Shown in pieces: positions 38,064 to 48,299 of a DNA stretch of 64,000 nucleotides. Numbering within the stretch: position 1 is the stretch's first letter; each line of letters opens with the position of its first letter. Under the pieces are notes generated by a model. That model was not told the origin of the DNA. It ran no database searches and saw only the letters and a program-made list of their open reading frames with translations. The position numbers and the translations under genes are program-made. Where the stretch lies: NCBI RefSeq assembly GCF_036417845.1, contig NC_089979.1, positions 123,227,415-123,291,414 of the forward strand. Direction: 5' to 3'. The stretch comes from Apteryx mantelli (Eukaryota > Chordata > Aves > Apterygiformes > Apterygidae).

Positions 38064-39515
38064 GTGGAAAAGATTCGTCAAGTCAAGGCTAAGTCACTCT
38101 ACTTGCAAGTTGAAAAGTTACGTCAGAACCTAAATAAGCTTGACAACACTATTAGTGCTGTCCAGCAGGTCCTGGAGGAGGGTCGTACCATGGATATTCT
38201 TCTGGCTCGGGACCGCATGCTGGCTCAGGTGCAGGAGCTGAAGAACGTGAGAGGTCTTCTCCAGCCACAGGAGGATGACAGGATCATGTTTACTCCCCCT
38301 GATCAGGCATTGTATATGGCCATTAAATCAATGGGCTTTGTCAGCAGTGGGGCTTTTGCTCCTCTGACCAAAGCCACTGGGGAAGGCCTGAAGCGTGCAC
38401 TGCAGGGCAAAGTAGCCTCTTTCACAGTGATAGGCTACGACCATGATGGTGAGCCTCGCCTTTCTGGAGGTGACATGATCTCTGCAGTGGTGATGGGCCC
38501 AGATGGAAACCTGTTTGGGGCAGATGTCAGTGATCAGCAGAATGGGACCTACCTGGTCAGCTACCGTCCACAGCTGGAGGGAGAGCACCTGGTGTCTGTG
38601 ATGATGTGCAACCAACACATTGAGAACAGCCCCTTCAAAGTCATGGTGAAATCTGGCCGCAGCTACATTGGTATTGGGCTACCTGGGCTCTCGTTTGGCA
38701 GCGAGGGAGACAGCGATGGCAAACTCTGCCGCCCCTGGGGTGTTAGTGTAGACAAAGAAGGCTACATCATCGTTGCTGACCGCAGTAATAACCGTATCCA
38801 GGTGTTCAAGCCATGCGGGACTTTCCATCACAAGTTTGGCACACTGGGCTCCCGACCTGGCCAGTTTGATCGGCCTGCTGGCGTGGCCTGCGACATCTCG
38901 CGTAGAATCATTGTGGCTGACAAGGACAATCATCGTATCCAGATCTTCACATTTGAGGGGCAGTTCATTCTGAAATTTGGGGAGAAAGGAACCAAGAATG
39001 GGCAATTCAATTACCCATGGGATGTGGCTGTCAACACGGAGGGCAAAATCCTGGTCTCTGACACAAGGAACCATCGCGTTCAGCTTTTTGGGCCTGATGG
39101 TGTGTTTCTGAACAAGTATGGCTTTGAAGGGGCACTCTGGAAGCACTTTGATTCCCCCAGAGGTGTGACTTTCAATCACGAGGGCCACTTGGTAGTGACA
39201 GACTTCAACAACCATCGCCTTTTGGTCATCCATCCAGATTGCCAGTCAGCGCGCTTTCTGGGCTCAGAGGGTACTGGGAACGGCCAGTTCCTGCGCCCAC
39301 AGGGAGTGGCGGTGGATCAAGAGGGGCGCATCATTGTGGCCGATTCCAGGAACCACCGGGTGCAGATATTCGAGTCAAATGGTAGCTTTTTATGCAAGTT
39401 TGGCACTCAGGGAAGTGGCTTTGGTCAAATGGACCGTCCTTCAGGTATAGCCGTCACCCCTGATGGCATGATTGTTGTGGTCGACTTTGGAAACAATCGA
39501 ATTCTCATCTTCTAA
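38064..39515 (+). CDS. TRIM71: TRIM71 exon 4 (coiled coil end, filamin domain, six NHL repeats, stop)
   Basis: This terminal exon encodes 483 residues and the stop codon TAA at 39513-39515. It begins with GTG, which is an internal Val codon after ..ELLWK and not a start. Exon residues 1-70 finish the coiled coil. Residues about 81-196 form the filamin/ABP280 Ig-like domain. Residues about 205-483 are six NHL repeats, visible as recurring units such as [22 protein letters not shown] at 223 and later units at 270, 317, 364, 411 and 458. The NHL six-bladed propeller binds stem-loops in target mRNA 3'UTRs. Assuming the human length of 868, exon residue 1 equals residue 386. Arg223 and Arg411 then correspond to Arg608 and Arg796, the sites altered in human congenital hydrocephalus, and both are intact. 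The whole repressor half lies in one exon with no frameshift, so the gene looks functional. Human is almost identical. Confidence 0.98.
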   Translation: MEKIRQVKAKSLYLQVEKLRQNLNKLDNTISAVQQVLEEGRTMDILLARDRMLAQVQELKNVRGLLQPQEDDRIMFTPPDQALYMAIKSMGFVSSGAFAPLTKATGEGLKRALQGKVASFTVIGYDHDGEPRLSGGDMISAVVMGPDGNLFGADVSDQQNGTYLVSYRPQLEGEHLVSVMMCNQHIENSPFKVMVKSGRSYIGIGLPGLSFGSEGDSDGKLCRPWGVSVDKEGYIIVADRSNNRIQVFKPCGTFHHKFGTLGSRPGQFDRPAGVACDISRRIIVADKDNHRIQIFTFEGQFILKFGEKGTKNGQFNYPWDVAVNTEGKILVSDTRNHRVQLFGPDGVFLNKYGFEGALWKHFDSPRGVTFNHEGHLVVTDFNNHRLLVIHPDCQSARFLGSEGTGNGQFLRPQGVAVDQEGRIIVADSRNHRVQIFESNGSFLCKFGTQGSGFGQMDRPSGIAVTPDGMIVVVDFGNNRILIF

Positions 39516-39540
39516 TCTGTGTTTGAATTAGGAAGAAACT

Positions 39541-39550
39541 GTCTCAGGGA
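39541..39550 (+). promoter_or_regulatory. TRIM71: miR-125/lin-4 target site
   Basis: GTCTCAGGGA is complementary to nucleotides 1-10 of miR-125 and includes the 8-mer seed match CTCAGGGA (39543-39550). It lies about 26 nt after the stop codon. Regulation of vertebrate LIN-41 by miR-125 is established; use of this exact site here is an inference. Confidence 0.8.
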
Positions 39551-39594
39551 AATTCTTCTAAGAGAAAATGAAAAAATACAACGTTAATTCAAAC

Positions 39595-39602
39595 CTACCT
39601 CA
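39595..39602 (+). promoter_or_regulatory. TRIM71: let-7 target site 1
   Basis: A perfect 8-mer seed match, CTACCTCA. The upstream ATACAAC at about 39577-39583 is complementary to the 3' half of let-7, so 3' supplementary pairing across a loop is possible, as in the classic lin-41 sites. Confidence 0.85.
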
Positions 39603-39674
39603 TCTTTAATTTTTTTACAGATGAATGTACTTATCTTTTTCTGCAGGGAGTGAGCCTGTAAAGTTAAATTCTAT

Positions 39675-39682
39675 CTACCTCA
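39675..39682 (+). promoter_or_regulatory. TRIM71: let-7 target site 2
   Basis: A second perfect CTACCTCA 8-mer, 80 nt after site 1 by start position. Little supplementary 3' pairing is evident. Confidence 0.8.
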
Positions 39683-40344
39683 TTGTCCTCCCTTCCCTCC
39701 CCTGTTTTTTCTCCCCCTTCCCCTCCCCACATACTCGCAGTTCAGAAAATTTTACCTCTCCCCTGGATGGGGTTTCATGCACAAACATGTGTTGCTGTGC
39801 ACATTAGGTGATTTGTGTGGTGAATTCTGTAGACTAAGCCAAAAAGGCTCTCTATAGTGTGTGTTGTTTTTTTTTTTAATGGGGGGGGAAGTAATAGGTA
39901 TTTGCAGAGAATTTGTGTTCTTGATCATACTGCAGAGTTGTGGGTTGGGGACATGGGAGGGGGGAATTTTTTTGAATTGCTGCTGCAGCAGAGAACTCTT
40001 TCCTGTTCTCCTTTTTATACCTCAGTGTGTTTGATTTACTGGTGAGCACAGTGTCTTGTTTCCAGAAGACTAAACGATTTGTGAAAATGAGTGGGATTCA
40101 CTCACCAGAAAGAGCAAGTTTGCATCTTTTTTGGCATTTCTGTGTATTTTTCTAAAACACAGTAATCAAACAGCACAAAGCAAAGCTGATAAAAATGCAC
40201 AATATTTCTTTAAGTTTAAACCAAATTATTCATTTTAGTGGCTTAGTACAGTCATTATAAAGTTTAGATAAAAAGCAGGGCTTCCTTTAATGTATCCTGT
40301 CCTTTGAGTATTTCTTTTACTGCTTTCACCTGAAAGCTAAGTTA

Positions 40345-40384
40345 GGGTTTTTTTGGTTTGGGTTTTTTTTTTTGGGAGGGGGGG
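40345..40384 (+). repeat. G/T-rich tract in the TRIM71 3'UTR
   Basis: Four G-runs (40345-40347, 40360-40362, 40374-40376, 40378-40384) are separated mainly by T-runs. Loop lengths of 12, 11 and 1 make this only a weak quadruplex candidate in the mRNA. Confidence 0.5.
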
Positions 40385-40833
40385 TTGAAAGTTACTATTG
40401 TTTTTTTATCAGTATGTGCAACTAACTTGGATAACAGCAGAGGTTACAAGGAGCATCAAAATAAGGAAAATCAAACCCTTGATTTAAGGTTGTTTCTTGT
40501 GAAATGACTAGCTTTTGGTTGGTTTTTTTTCTTCTTCCCCTCCCTGTAGAAAGACTTTAAGGGAATAAAGTTGAATGGATTTGTTAAAACAAAGTGGTAC
40601 CTTTTTCCAAAAATAAGAATAAGCACAGCTTTGGAGATTCAGGGTGCGTTTCAGAGAAGTCCACAGCTTTTGTCTTTTAAAGGGGATTGCAATACCTCGA
40701 TCAGTGACAGAATAAAATTCATCTCATCCTCTGCTTCCCTTGAGAGCTGGATTGAAATGTTCAGGAAGGTTTATTTTAGTTTTTAGGGTGGGGCAGGCCT
40801 GTTGGCCCTATGTACTGTTTTGCTACAGATCTA

Positions 40834-40839
40834 AATAAA
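40834..40839 (+). terminator. TRIM71: candidate proximal polyadenylation signal of TRIM71
   Basis: AATAAA within the 3'UTR, 1.3 kb after the stop codon, with another at 40564-40569. Use of either would keep the miR-125 site and let-7 sites 1-2 and lose let-7 sites 3-4. Confidence 0.35.
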
Positions 40840-40901
40840 AAGTTACCAGCATAAGGCAAACTAGATTCACATAAAGCTTTGCTGCTTTGTTCCAGGGCAG
40901 T

Positions 40902-40909
40902 ACCAAAGA
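40902..40909 (+). promoter_or_regulatory. TRIM71: miR-9 seed match 1
   Basis: ACCAAAGA is the 8-mer complement of the miR-9 seed. It is a sequence match only. Confidence 0.35.
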
Positions 40910-42005
40910 ATTCTGTGTAAAATAAATTAATCTGATTCTTTAAAGCTTGGGGGAAGGGGGGGGGAGGGAAATTAGCCCTTTCAGGGATATAAACTTTTTC
41001 TGAGAAGCAGACTTTTTGGAAAGGTTTGGGAGAATGGAGATCATCTTAGTAAAACCATGTGACTGTGAATCCCTGGAAGTCTTTAGTTTATTCTTCAGTT
41101 TCTTGCATTCCAATTGAGCTCTTAGTACTGATGTGGTCTCTAGAGAGCTGTTGCTTCATCCTCTGGATAAGACCTTTGGTGGCAAACCGGAATGGTTAAA
41201 GTAGGGAACAGAGGGCTTTTCCATCACACAGCAATGGAAGAGTTCACACATCAGTACTCTTCTCCTTGGAAATGCTGTGAGATTTGCATTATTGCTTGCA
41301 AGAGAAGATCTCTGAAACATGAGCAAGGTTGTTATGAGAAAGGCTGAAGTGCCTTACTGCCCTCCAAGGAAAGGGTTCATCTCTTTGCCAGCCACCATGC
41401 ACAAAAGTGACCTGAGATTGAAAGGCTCTTTACAAGTTTGTGAGAAATCACAAGGTGCACTTTCCTTGTTGCTGCTTTCCCCTCCAAGGAGTGTTAACTT
41501 TCTGGGTTTTGTAGAAATCCTGATGCTGTGTGCAGGCAGATAGCTGCCACTTAGAAGGAGGCTTAAACTAAAGGGCCAGAGAGAGGCAGAGATACAATGA
41601 GATGGCAAAACCTCTTTTAAAAGAAAGAAGGGTGAGAAAAACACCTTAATTAAATAGGATAAAATAACTGTGCTGCCTTTTAGCCAAAGCCTCAAGGAAG
41701 CAAACTCTTCAAAGCAGTATGTTTCAGCTAGGCTTAATCTTAGGATAGCATGGTTTAAAAATAATCTTTTAAAGGATAATCTTTTATAGAGATGTCTGTC
41801 ATTAAACTTGTGTGGCCACCCAAAATATGGGTATGAGAGAAAGTTAATTTACATTTAATTCTTTCAAGTTCTACTTCTGTATGTGCCTCCCCTCTTGGTG
41901 CTGGCCTGCAGTTGTGACAGATGTCCATGTTTGTCTCATATTACTCAGTCCAAGAATTATTTGTAACTTGGGCTGTGAAAACTAATTAGCCTGCAAGACC
42001 TAGAT

Positions 42006-42013
42006 ACCAAAGA
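42006..42013 (+). promoter_or_regulatory. TRIM71: miR-9 seed match 2
   Basis: A second ACCAAAGA 8-mer in the same 3'UTR, 1.1 kb after the first. Function is untested. Confidence 0.35.
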
Positions 42014-42734
42014 AAACTGGTTTAAAAAGCTTTAATGTTTAGTTTGCAGTGTCCTTGCATTTATCCTAACATGTCTTAATAAAAACACCTGGTCTCTTCA
42101 TATCTTGACCAGAGTGACTGTCAGTGCTGGAGCATGGCTAGAAATGCTCCTGTGCTTTAATGCTTATTGGGTCCCCCCCTTTCTCTGGGGCTTGGAGAAA
42201 GGAATTTTTTGAGAGAAAGTTAAGCATGTGTTTGGCATCATCGTGCTGAACTGCAGAAACATTCTTGTCTTTCTCCAGCCTGTAGTGCTTAGATGATGGC
42301 AGACACTGAAGTTGCCCTTTGCTATTTTGTATGGAGCCATTGCCCAAAACACCAGTCCTGTTCCTCTATCAGGAAGAGGAATGACTTGATCCTTAAGTTG
42401 CTGTCTATTTAATTTCGGTGGATTTGCCTACAAACCAAATGATTAGGCCTCAAGTTTTTGACCTCACATGTTGGGAGCTTTTTGGTTTTAAAAACACTAC
42501 TATTTAGCTACCCAAAATAATTTCTAATCTGTTTGTCATAGTGCTAAGCACACTTGGTCTCACTGAAAAGTAGTATAGCTTATAAAATGGAGTGTTTTAT
42601 ATGCAATGAAAATAAGTAGCAAAAATATTATACAAGCTTAATGCCAACATCAAATGCCCCATAGGGGCTTTTAAAAAGTAATACGTGGTTCATAAACAAG
42701 ATTCAAACCTGGCTCTGTTTTTTTTCCATGCACA

Positions 42735-42763
42735 TTCTCAGGCTATGCATGTTCTCAGGCTAT
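42735..42763 (+). repeat. short direct repeat, 12-bp unit, 17-bp period
   Basis: TTCTCAGGCTAT occurs at 42735-42746 and again at 42752-42763 within the TRIM71 3'UTR. Confidence 0.8.
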
Positions 42764-43200
42764 TGCCCCAGTATCGTAATACGCGTGGTGAAAGTGTACA
42801 GAGGAAAAGCAAGAGTTTGAAGCAGGATTGCAGACCTCAAGTGTTCAGAGCAGTCTGAACTAGTGGAAATGGCCGGGAGAAGGGTGTGAGATGAGCTTGT
42901 TGCTCTCTCAGCTCTAGCATTGGGGATCGACAGATTTGGATTAGCAGACTTGTCTACTTTGAACTCCCGAAGGAATTTAACTATGCCAGGTTAAACCAGT
43001 GGCGCTCAGTAAACTTTTAGCTTGATGAAATGTTATCGGTGGTCAGATTCTTGCTGTTTCAGGTTCAGCCTACGAAGCAATCCTGCCCTTTCTCAGAACT
43101 GTTTAAGCAGGAATTTCAGCTGCAAACTAGCAGATAATTTTATTCCTTTTATTTAGTATCCTTTAAGTAAAATTTATTTGGGAAGCCCATAAACCTAAAC

Positions 43201-43208
43201 TGTAAATA
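43201..43208 (+). promoter_or_regulatory. TRIM71: Pumilio response element match
   Basis: TGTAAATA matches the Pumilio consensus TGTANATA. A second copy is at 43935-43942, overlapping the AATAAA at 43939. Confidence 0.35.
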
Positions 43209-43730
43209 AGGTGAGGGTAGGATAACACACAAAAACTAATGCATATTAGGGCCGGACATAACCAAGTTGAGAGAAGGAAGAACAAGGCACCTGGATATGG
43301 CATTCCCCTGGAATTGCTGGGAAATGGGCCCAGTCTGTTTAGCTAAACTTAAACCAAAATTAATTAATCTCTGAAGACAGCAGATTTATAGGCTTATCTG
43401 GCCATATCTTATTTTACTGCTTCTAATGATCATGAGATTTCTGTGTTCAGTTCTGGTTTAAAAAAAAAAAAAGTGCCAAAGTGTTTTGTTTCATGGGTAT
43501 TTTTTCCTTTTTCTTTAAGGAGTGTAAGCCAAATGGTGCCAAAAGAAAATAGGGTATTTAAAAATAGAGATGTTTAGACAAACAGTTTGGAGCTGTATAA
43601 AAAATGAACACTGGTACTTGCTTTAGACAAATATTGTACCTTTGGTCTTTGAGTCCTTGGGAGTTTGAAACCCAGTTTGCTGTGGTACAAAATGCACAAC
43701 TTGAGATGCCACTTTTTTTTTCTTGAAGTT

Positions 43731-43738
43731 CTACCTCA
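43731..43738 (+). promoter_or_regulatory. TRIM71: let-7 target site 3
   Basis: A perfect CTACCTCA 8-mer in the distal part of the 3'UTR, 27 nt upstream of site 4 by start position. Confidence 0.75.
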
Positions 43739-43757
43739 CTTTGCAGAACTAAATCAT

Positions 43758-43765
43758 CTACCTCA
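43758..43765 (+). promoter_or_regulatory. TRIM71: let-7 target site 4
   Basis: A perfect CTACCTCA 8-mer. AACTA six nt upstream can pair with the 3' end of let-7. The 27-nt spacing from site 3 falls in the range where neighbouring sites are known to act cooperatively. Confidence 0.8.
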
Positions 43766-44441
43766 ATCATCAGACAGGTTTAAGAAATAATTGAGAATCT
43801 GCTTGGGGGAAGGATTTATCCTGCCTGTTGGACAAGCATTTTAATTGAAACAGATACTAAGTGTATACAATGTGGTGACTTTTCTTTTCCGCTGCCTGCC
43901 CATGGAAATATTAAACTGTCCTTGCTAGAGAAACTGTAAATAAAACCAAATGTTCATCTATTCAGGCACACTGGACTGAGCAAATAGAAACACTTTTGAG
44001 TTCTGCTTTCACTACGAAGTATGGAAATGTAAACTCTTTTCAGTATTATGACACTACTAGCTGACATGACATACTTCACTTTCATTTGCAGAGTTCTTAT
44101 GTCCTTAAGACCTTTAGGTCTCTTCTCTACAAGAGAAAAGTTTATGCATGCCTACAAATATGTCCTGTTTGGAAAGACAAAGGTTATGATTTCTGTAAAC
44201 ACAATGCTATACCAAATGCTTGAAGGGAATAAGATACTGATTTTTTTTGACTTGGTGATTGTATTTGTAGTTTTCTTGACGCAATGGGATTTTTTCCACC
44301 ATGACAGAGCAACCAAGTTCCTATTCCTGGAGAGCAGTTTAGGTTCTGATATTCTTCAGAGAGGCAGTTTAAAACCAGTATGTTGGGGTTTTTATGCGAC
44401 TTTAATAGTGACATGCAACATGCCCTGTGTTTTACCTGTGG

Positions 44442-44447
44442 AATAAA
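44442..44447 (+). terminator. TRIM71: candidate distal polyadenylation signal of TRIM71
   Basis: AATAAA followed at 44500-44515 by a T/G-rich stretch suitable as a downstream element. It lies after all four let-7 sites, and cleavage would fall near 44465. Confidence 0.45.
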
Positions 44448-45414
44448 GTTGCAGAAGCACATTATCACAATATTGTATTGAAAAAATCTTTTTCCTCCCC
44501 TAGTTGTATTTGGGGGTGACAGAAGTGGGTACAGGAAATCCCTAATAATGATTGACTGTGTTGGGTTTGGTAAATGTTATGGTGGAAAATGTACATTGAT
44601 GTTTCTAAGTGATCTTACGGGTTAACAAGCCAGATTGGCATCTTTTTCCATCATTGTTTAACCAATAATGGTTTAAAAATGCTTTGTGTACCTGCATGGT
44701 CTTAGACCTTCTATTAATGATTGTATCAACCTACAAACTCAGGTAGATGATTTTTTTTAAGCTCTTTTCATAGAGCCTTACTGACTGAATGTTAAGTGTC
44801 TGTGTAGTGATATAGTTAAGTATCTTCCTTTTGAACTACCAGACTAGTTTAAAAAAAAAAAGTCCTTTTATAGGTTTGTAGAGTACTTTTCAGACAGTGT
44901 AGTAGTTCTTCCTTCAGAGGGAGAGATGTCTGTTCCTGGGTTTTGTTTTTAGTTTCTTTTCTAAAATAACTAAGAAGTTTTTAACTAGTTTGTAAGGTGT
45001 GCTTAGTCACCTAAGTTGGTGGGGGTTTCTTACTGTATGTGGCTATTGTTTGTACTGTGCATTACCTGTCATGCCCTGCTTTGTTAGTCACATTTTGTTG
45101 CAAGTAGTGAGGGTGTTGAACGCATCCCTACAGTTTAATGTGGTCTTTTTTGTTCAGGCATTAAATAAGTAGAAACTGGAAGCCTTGAACAAATGGAGGT
45201 TGTCCAAATGAAACCAGTGCGACAAACTCGTGTTTTCTCACCTTAAGTGACTGTAGAGATATGGCTCCATCTTATACACTAGTAATTAAGTTTTATAAGT
45301 ATTGTTGTCTTGATGCAGGTTGGCATCAGGATCCAGAATGATTTTGTGATATTGGGCATCTTGAGCCAATTGGTTTTGTAGTTTCCTGTTCTGCTGCAGT
45401 TGTATTTCTCTTCT

Positions 45415-45560
45415 ACTTTATTGATTAATCATGCTGCTCTCCTAGTAATAATAAAAACGCCTCAGCAGGACAGACAGTGCTCTGCTTTTAATGAGCTGCT
45501 TGGAGCATTTATAACTAATTGATAATGAAACAGGCTCTGACAAGAACTCCCACTCTCTAA
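45415..45560. promoter_or_regulatory. candidate conserved non-coding element
   Basis: A compact block with a TGATTAATCA palindrome at 45422-45431, TTTAATGAG near 45486 and CTAATTGATAATGA near 45514. The dense homeodomain-type cores in otherwise unique sequence suggest an enhancer. Conservation was not tested. Confidence 0.25.
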
Positions 45561-45790
45561 AAAGGGCATCTCATTTCTACTTGGACAAAAAGGGACATTT
45601 TTAAACTTAGGATGTTGAGTACCGCAGAGAAGAAAGCATGACAGGTTATGTGCAAACTTTTATGTAGGATAAGTGAGCAAAATGTTAGAACTCTTGTGTT
45701 AATGGAGGCTTCTGAATGTATCTTTGTGGTCCATAGGGAAGGCTGAAGGATGTAGCAAGGAGATGATGTATCAGCTACTGGCAGCCTTAA

Positions 45791-45796
45791 AATAAA
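45791..45796 (+). terminator. TRIM71: candidate far-distal polyadenylation signal
   Basis: AATAAA followed by a GT/CT-rich stretch (GTCAGTGTCTCTC). If used, the TRIM71 3'UTR would be about 6.3 kb. Confidence 0.35.
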
Positions 45797-46200
45797 GTCA
45801 GTGTCTCTCTGGACTTTAAAATGTTCCTATGCAGTTTATTTTATTTTGTTTAATCAAATAAATGAGTTTTTTCATGGCAAGTTTGTGTTTGCATTTCTGT
45901 GTGTGTATTACCCAGCCAAAGTCGTCTCCCCTCAGGATGCAAAGAGGAGAAGACCTTACATGAATTTGAACCTGGCTGCTTTCAGTTAATGACACTCTTA
46001 AACACTCAAACTAGAGGCCCTTGCTTTGAAAGGGGAATGGAGGAGGAATGTTAGGTACTACAGAGAGAACAGTCCCCCCCCACCCCCCAAAAAAATAATA
46101 ATTTTGATGCAGTGTCAAACTTATTTGGCTGTTCTGTTCTTCTGTTCTGACTGGGGTAAGTGCTTTGTTACTAAGCTCCCCATCTGTACCCCATGTGAGA

Positions 46201-46251
46201 CTTTTTTTTTCCTTTTTCCCCCTCCCTTTCTCTCCTTTCCTCCCCCCCCCC
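46201..46251 (+). repeat. 51-nt uninterrupted polypyrimidine tract
   Basis: Pure T/C from 46201 to 46251, ending in C11. It could form triplex (H-DNA) under supercoiling. Confidence 0.85.
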
Positions 46252-46566
46252 GTAATTTGCCAGAAAGTTCCTGTTAAACCTTGTTAGGCCCACCTGTAGG
46301 GCTGTTTATTCACCTTTGCAACTGAAAGTGATGCTTTTTGAGCAATTGTGTGAAGCAACACCACACCAGCACATTTAAAGTGCATCACACATCTTGCAGA
46401 GTGGACTGTTGTGAACACTGGTTAAAACTTAGCTGTCAGGTAAGCAGAAAAGGTGCTCCTTATCCCTACTTCTTTGGAAAACCTGCTGAAAAGAAATGGT
46501 GGGAGGGGGAAGATGCTCTTCAGCAAATAAGGTTTGTGGATTAAGGCCGCTGACCTGGTGGCAGAT

Positions 46567-46612
46567 AAAACACTTCTCCAGGAAATGTTAAAACACTTCT
46601 CCAGGAAATGTT
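46567..46612 (+). repeat. perfect tandem duplication, 2 x 23 bp
   Basis: The unit at 46567-46589 (AAAACACTTCTCC..AATGTT) is repeated exactly at 46590-46612. Perfect identity implies a recent duplication. Confidence 0.95.
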
Positions 46613-48123
46613 AACTGCACTAGCTCTTAGAAACAGAACTGCTTTCTGGCCCTTGCTGTGTGTGACAGCAGTGGGAAAGCCCAGCATCCCCATGTGCTCT
46701 GTTCATCCTCCCGGTCCTTGAGCAGAGCCCTCACAGCTCCTTCCTGCTGGAGCAGCAGTATGGACTGCCTTTGTAAGCTGAAAGGAGGAAGGGGTGGAGA
46801 AGTCCCTAAGAAGGAGGAGGAAGAAAAGGCTGTTCAGGTGAGCTTCAGAACTGCTAACTTGACAAGCTTTGCTGTATGGAGGCCTTTCTCCTTATTCCCT
46901 TGGCTTCTCTGCTCTCTCTCTGAAGAAAACCAGTACCTGGCTTTGCCATCTGCCTTAACTCAGGTAGGTTAAGGCTAGGCTGCCTCGAGCTCACTGAGCA
47001 CCCCAAGATGGTCCTGGCACTGCTCATGCAGCCCCTCTCCACCTTCTTACTGAAGCTTTTAGTATGGTGCCAGCATGTGGGCTGAGGAGGGCTGGGGCAG
47101 TAACAGGTACCCCCACGCTTTCCTGGGTACTGGGGGAAAGGGAGTGCAGCCACCAGCCCTTCCTCCTGCCCCAGTGCAGAGGGGTGAGATGGGGGCTTGC
47201 TGGGCTCCTGGAGGCAATGGGGGGGGGGGGGAGAGAGACTGCCCAAACCTGCATAAGCATGATTGTTGACTCCCTTAACACAGTACCTGTGCTGTGGTGT
47301 TACTGCTCTTACGCCAAGAGAGTTTGCAGTTTAGTTTACTTTTAGGCTTTGATGGTAAGGAAGAGCAACAAAGGGAAAAGACAACACTGGGATGCAGTGC
47401 TGTGGGGATGGGGTCCCTGACCATGCTCTTCCTAGATGTGTTTGTTTGTTTTGTTTTTAATGTTGAAACTCTAAACATCTGAAACAGCCACCAGCAGTAA
47501 TCACTCAGTAAGTAGCAGTTTGGAGGAGCAGGGAAAAAATCCCAAAGCAGCCCTGGTCCCTGCAGCCCTGAGGAGCAGTCTCTGTTACTGAGGCATTAGG
47601 GATGACTGCTTCTGCTTGCATGCAGATGCAGCTGCGGTGAGATGAGCAATAGCTGGGGAACAACTGCAGCCTCGGCAGAGCCCCAAGGGCACTGTTGCAT
47701 GCCTCCTGGCAGCGCTGGGAAATGATGAAACAAGGCAGCAGCGTTTTTTGCAAGTGAATACCCTGCATTCCGGGGGAGGCTGGAGAGAGGGAGGAGAATC
47801 TTCCCTATTCAGGAGCCAAGACCACACAGCAAGTATCTTAACCCTTTTGTATTTAATCAGTCAATCTAATTTGACTTGAAAGATGTATCAGCTCTCTGTT
47901 CTCCTTCCTTTTAGAAAGAAAATGTATCAATATCTCTCCTTTCTAAATGTTGTTAAAATTCAGACTGAATTTCTCCCTCCTACCCGAGGACAGAGTGAGA
48001 AGCACCCATGCAACTGCCTGCATCAACTGGGAGTAGTCATTGAAATAATCAATCATCAGATGAGCTGGTCATTACTTCAAAAGCCTTGAAAAGCAAGGGG
48101 GAAGGAGGGGGCAATTATCTGTC

Positions 48124-48142
48124 AAAAAAAAAAAAAAAAAAA
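48124..48142 (+). repeat. poly(A)19 tract
   Basis: Nineteen consecutive A followed by ACC-rich sequence. No LINE or SINE body was recognised upstream. Confidence 0.9.
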
Positions 48143-48299
48143 CCACCACACAGTAGGAGAGGGAAGAATTGCTACCATCCCCCTCTGCTTAATCTGTTCC
48201 AGGAAGAATATTGCTCTGTTACCTGAGTGCTAGTGTCCTGCTCAAAGGCAACACAGGACAAATAATAGCTATAGTTATTCTGCAACTTGTGTATTGTTT

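Larger units (their letters stand above)
39516..44470 (+). other. TRIM71: TRIM71 3'UTR (minimum extent; may reach about 45.8 kb or further)
   Basis: The 3'UTR follows the TAA directly in exon 4. It carries miR-125 and let-7 seed matches near its start and two more let-7 matches 4.1 kb later. If the distal pair is functional, the UTR extends past 43765. Candidate AATAAA signals occur at 40564, 40834, 43939, 44442 and 45791. The end is placed after 44442-44447 because a GT-rich stretch follows that signal, but this is an inference. No conserved ORF is present. A pyrimidine-rich stretch (about 39685-39729) and a G-rich stretch (40345-40384) lie inside. Confidence 0.75.

Noticed and set aside
38679..39233. 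184-codon ORF antisense to TRIM71 exon 4
   Set aside because: It is a shadow of the repetitive NHL coding sequence. It has no domain of its own and the + frame fully explains the conservation.
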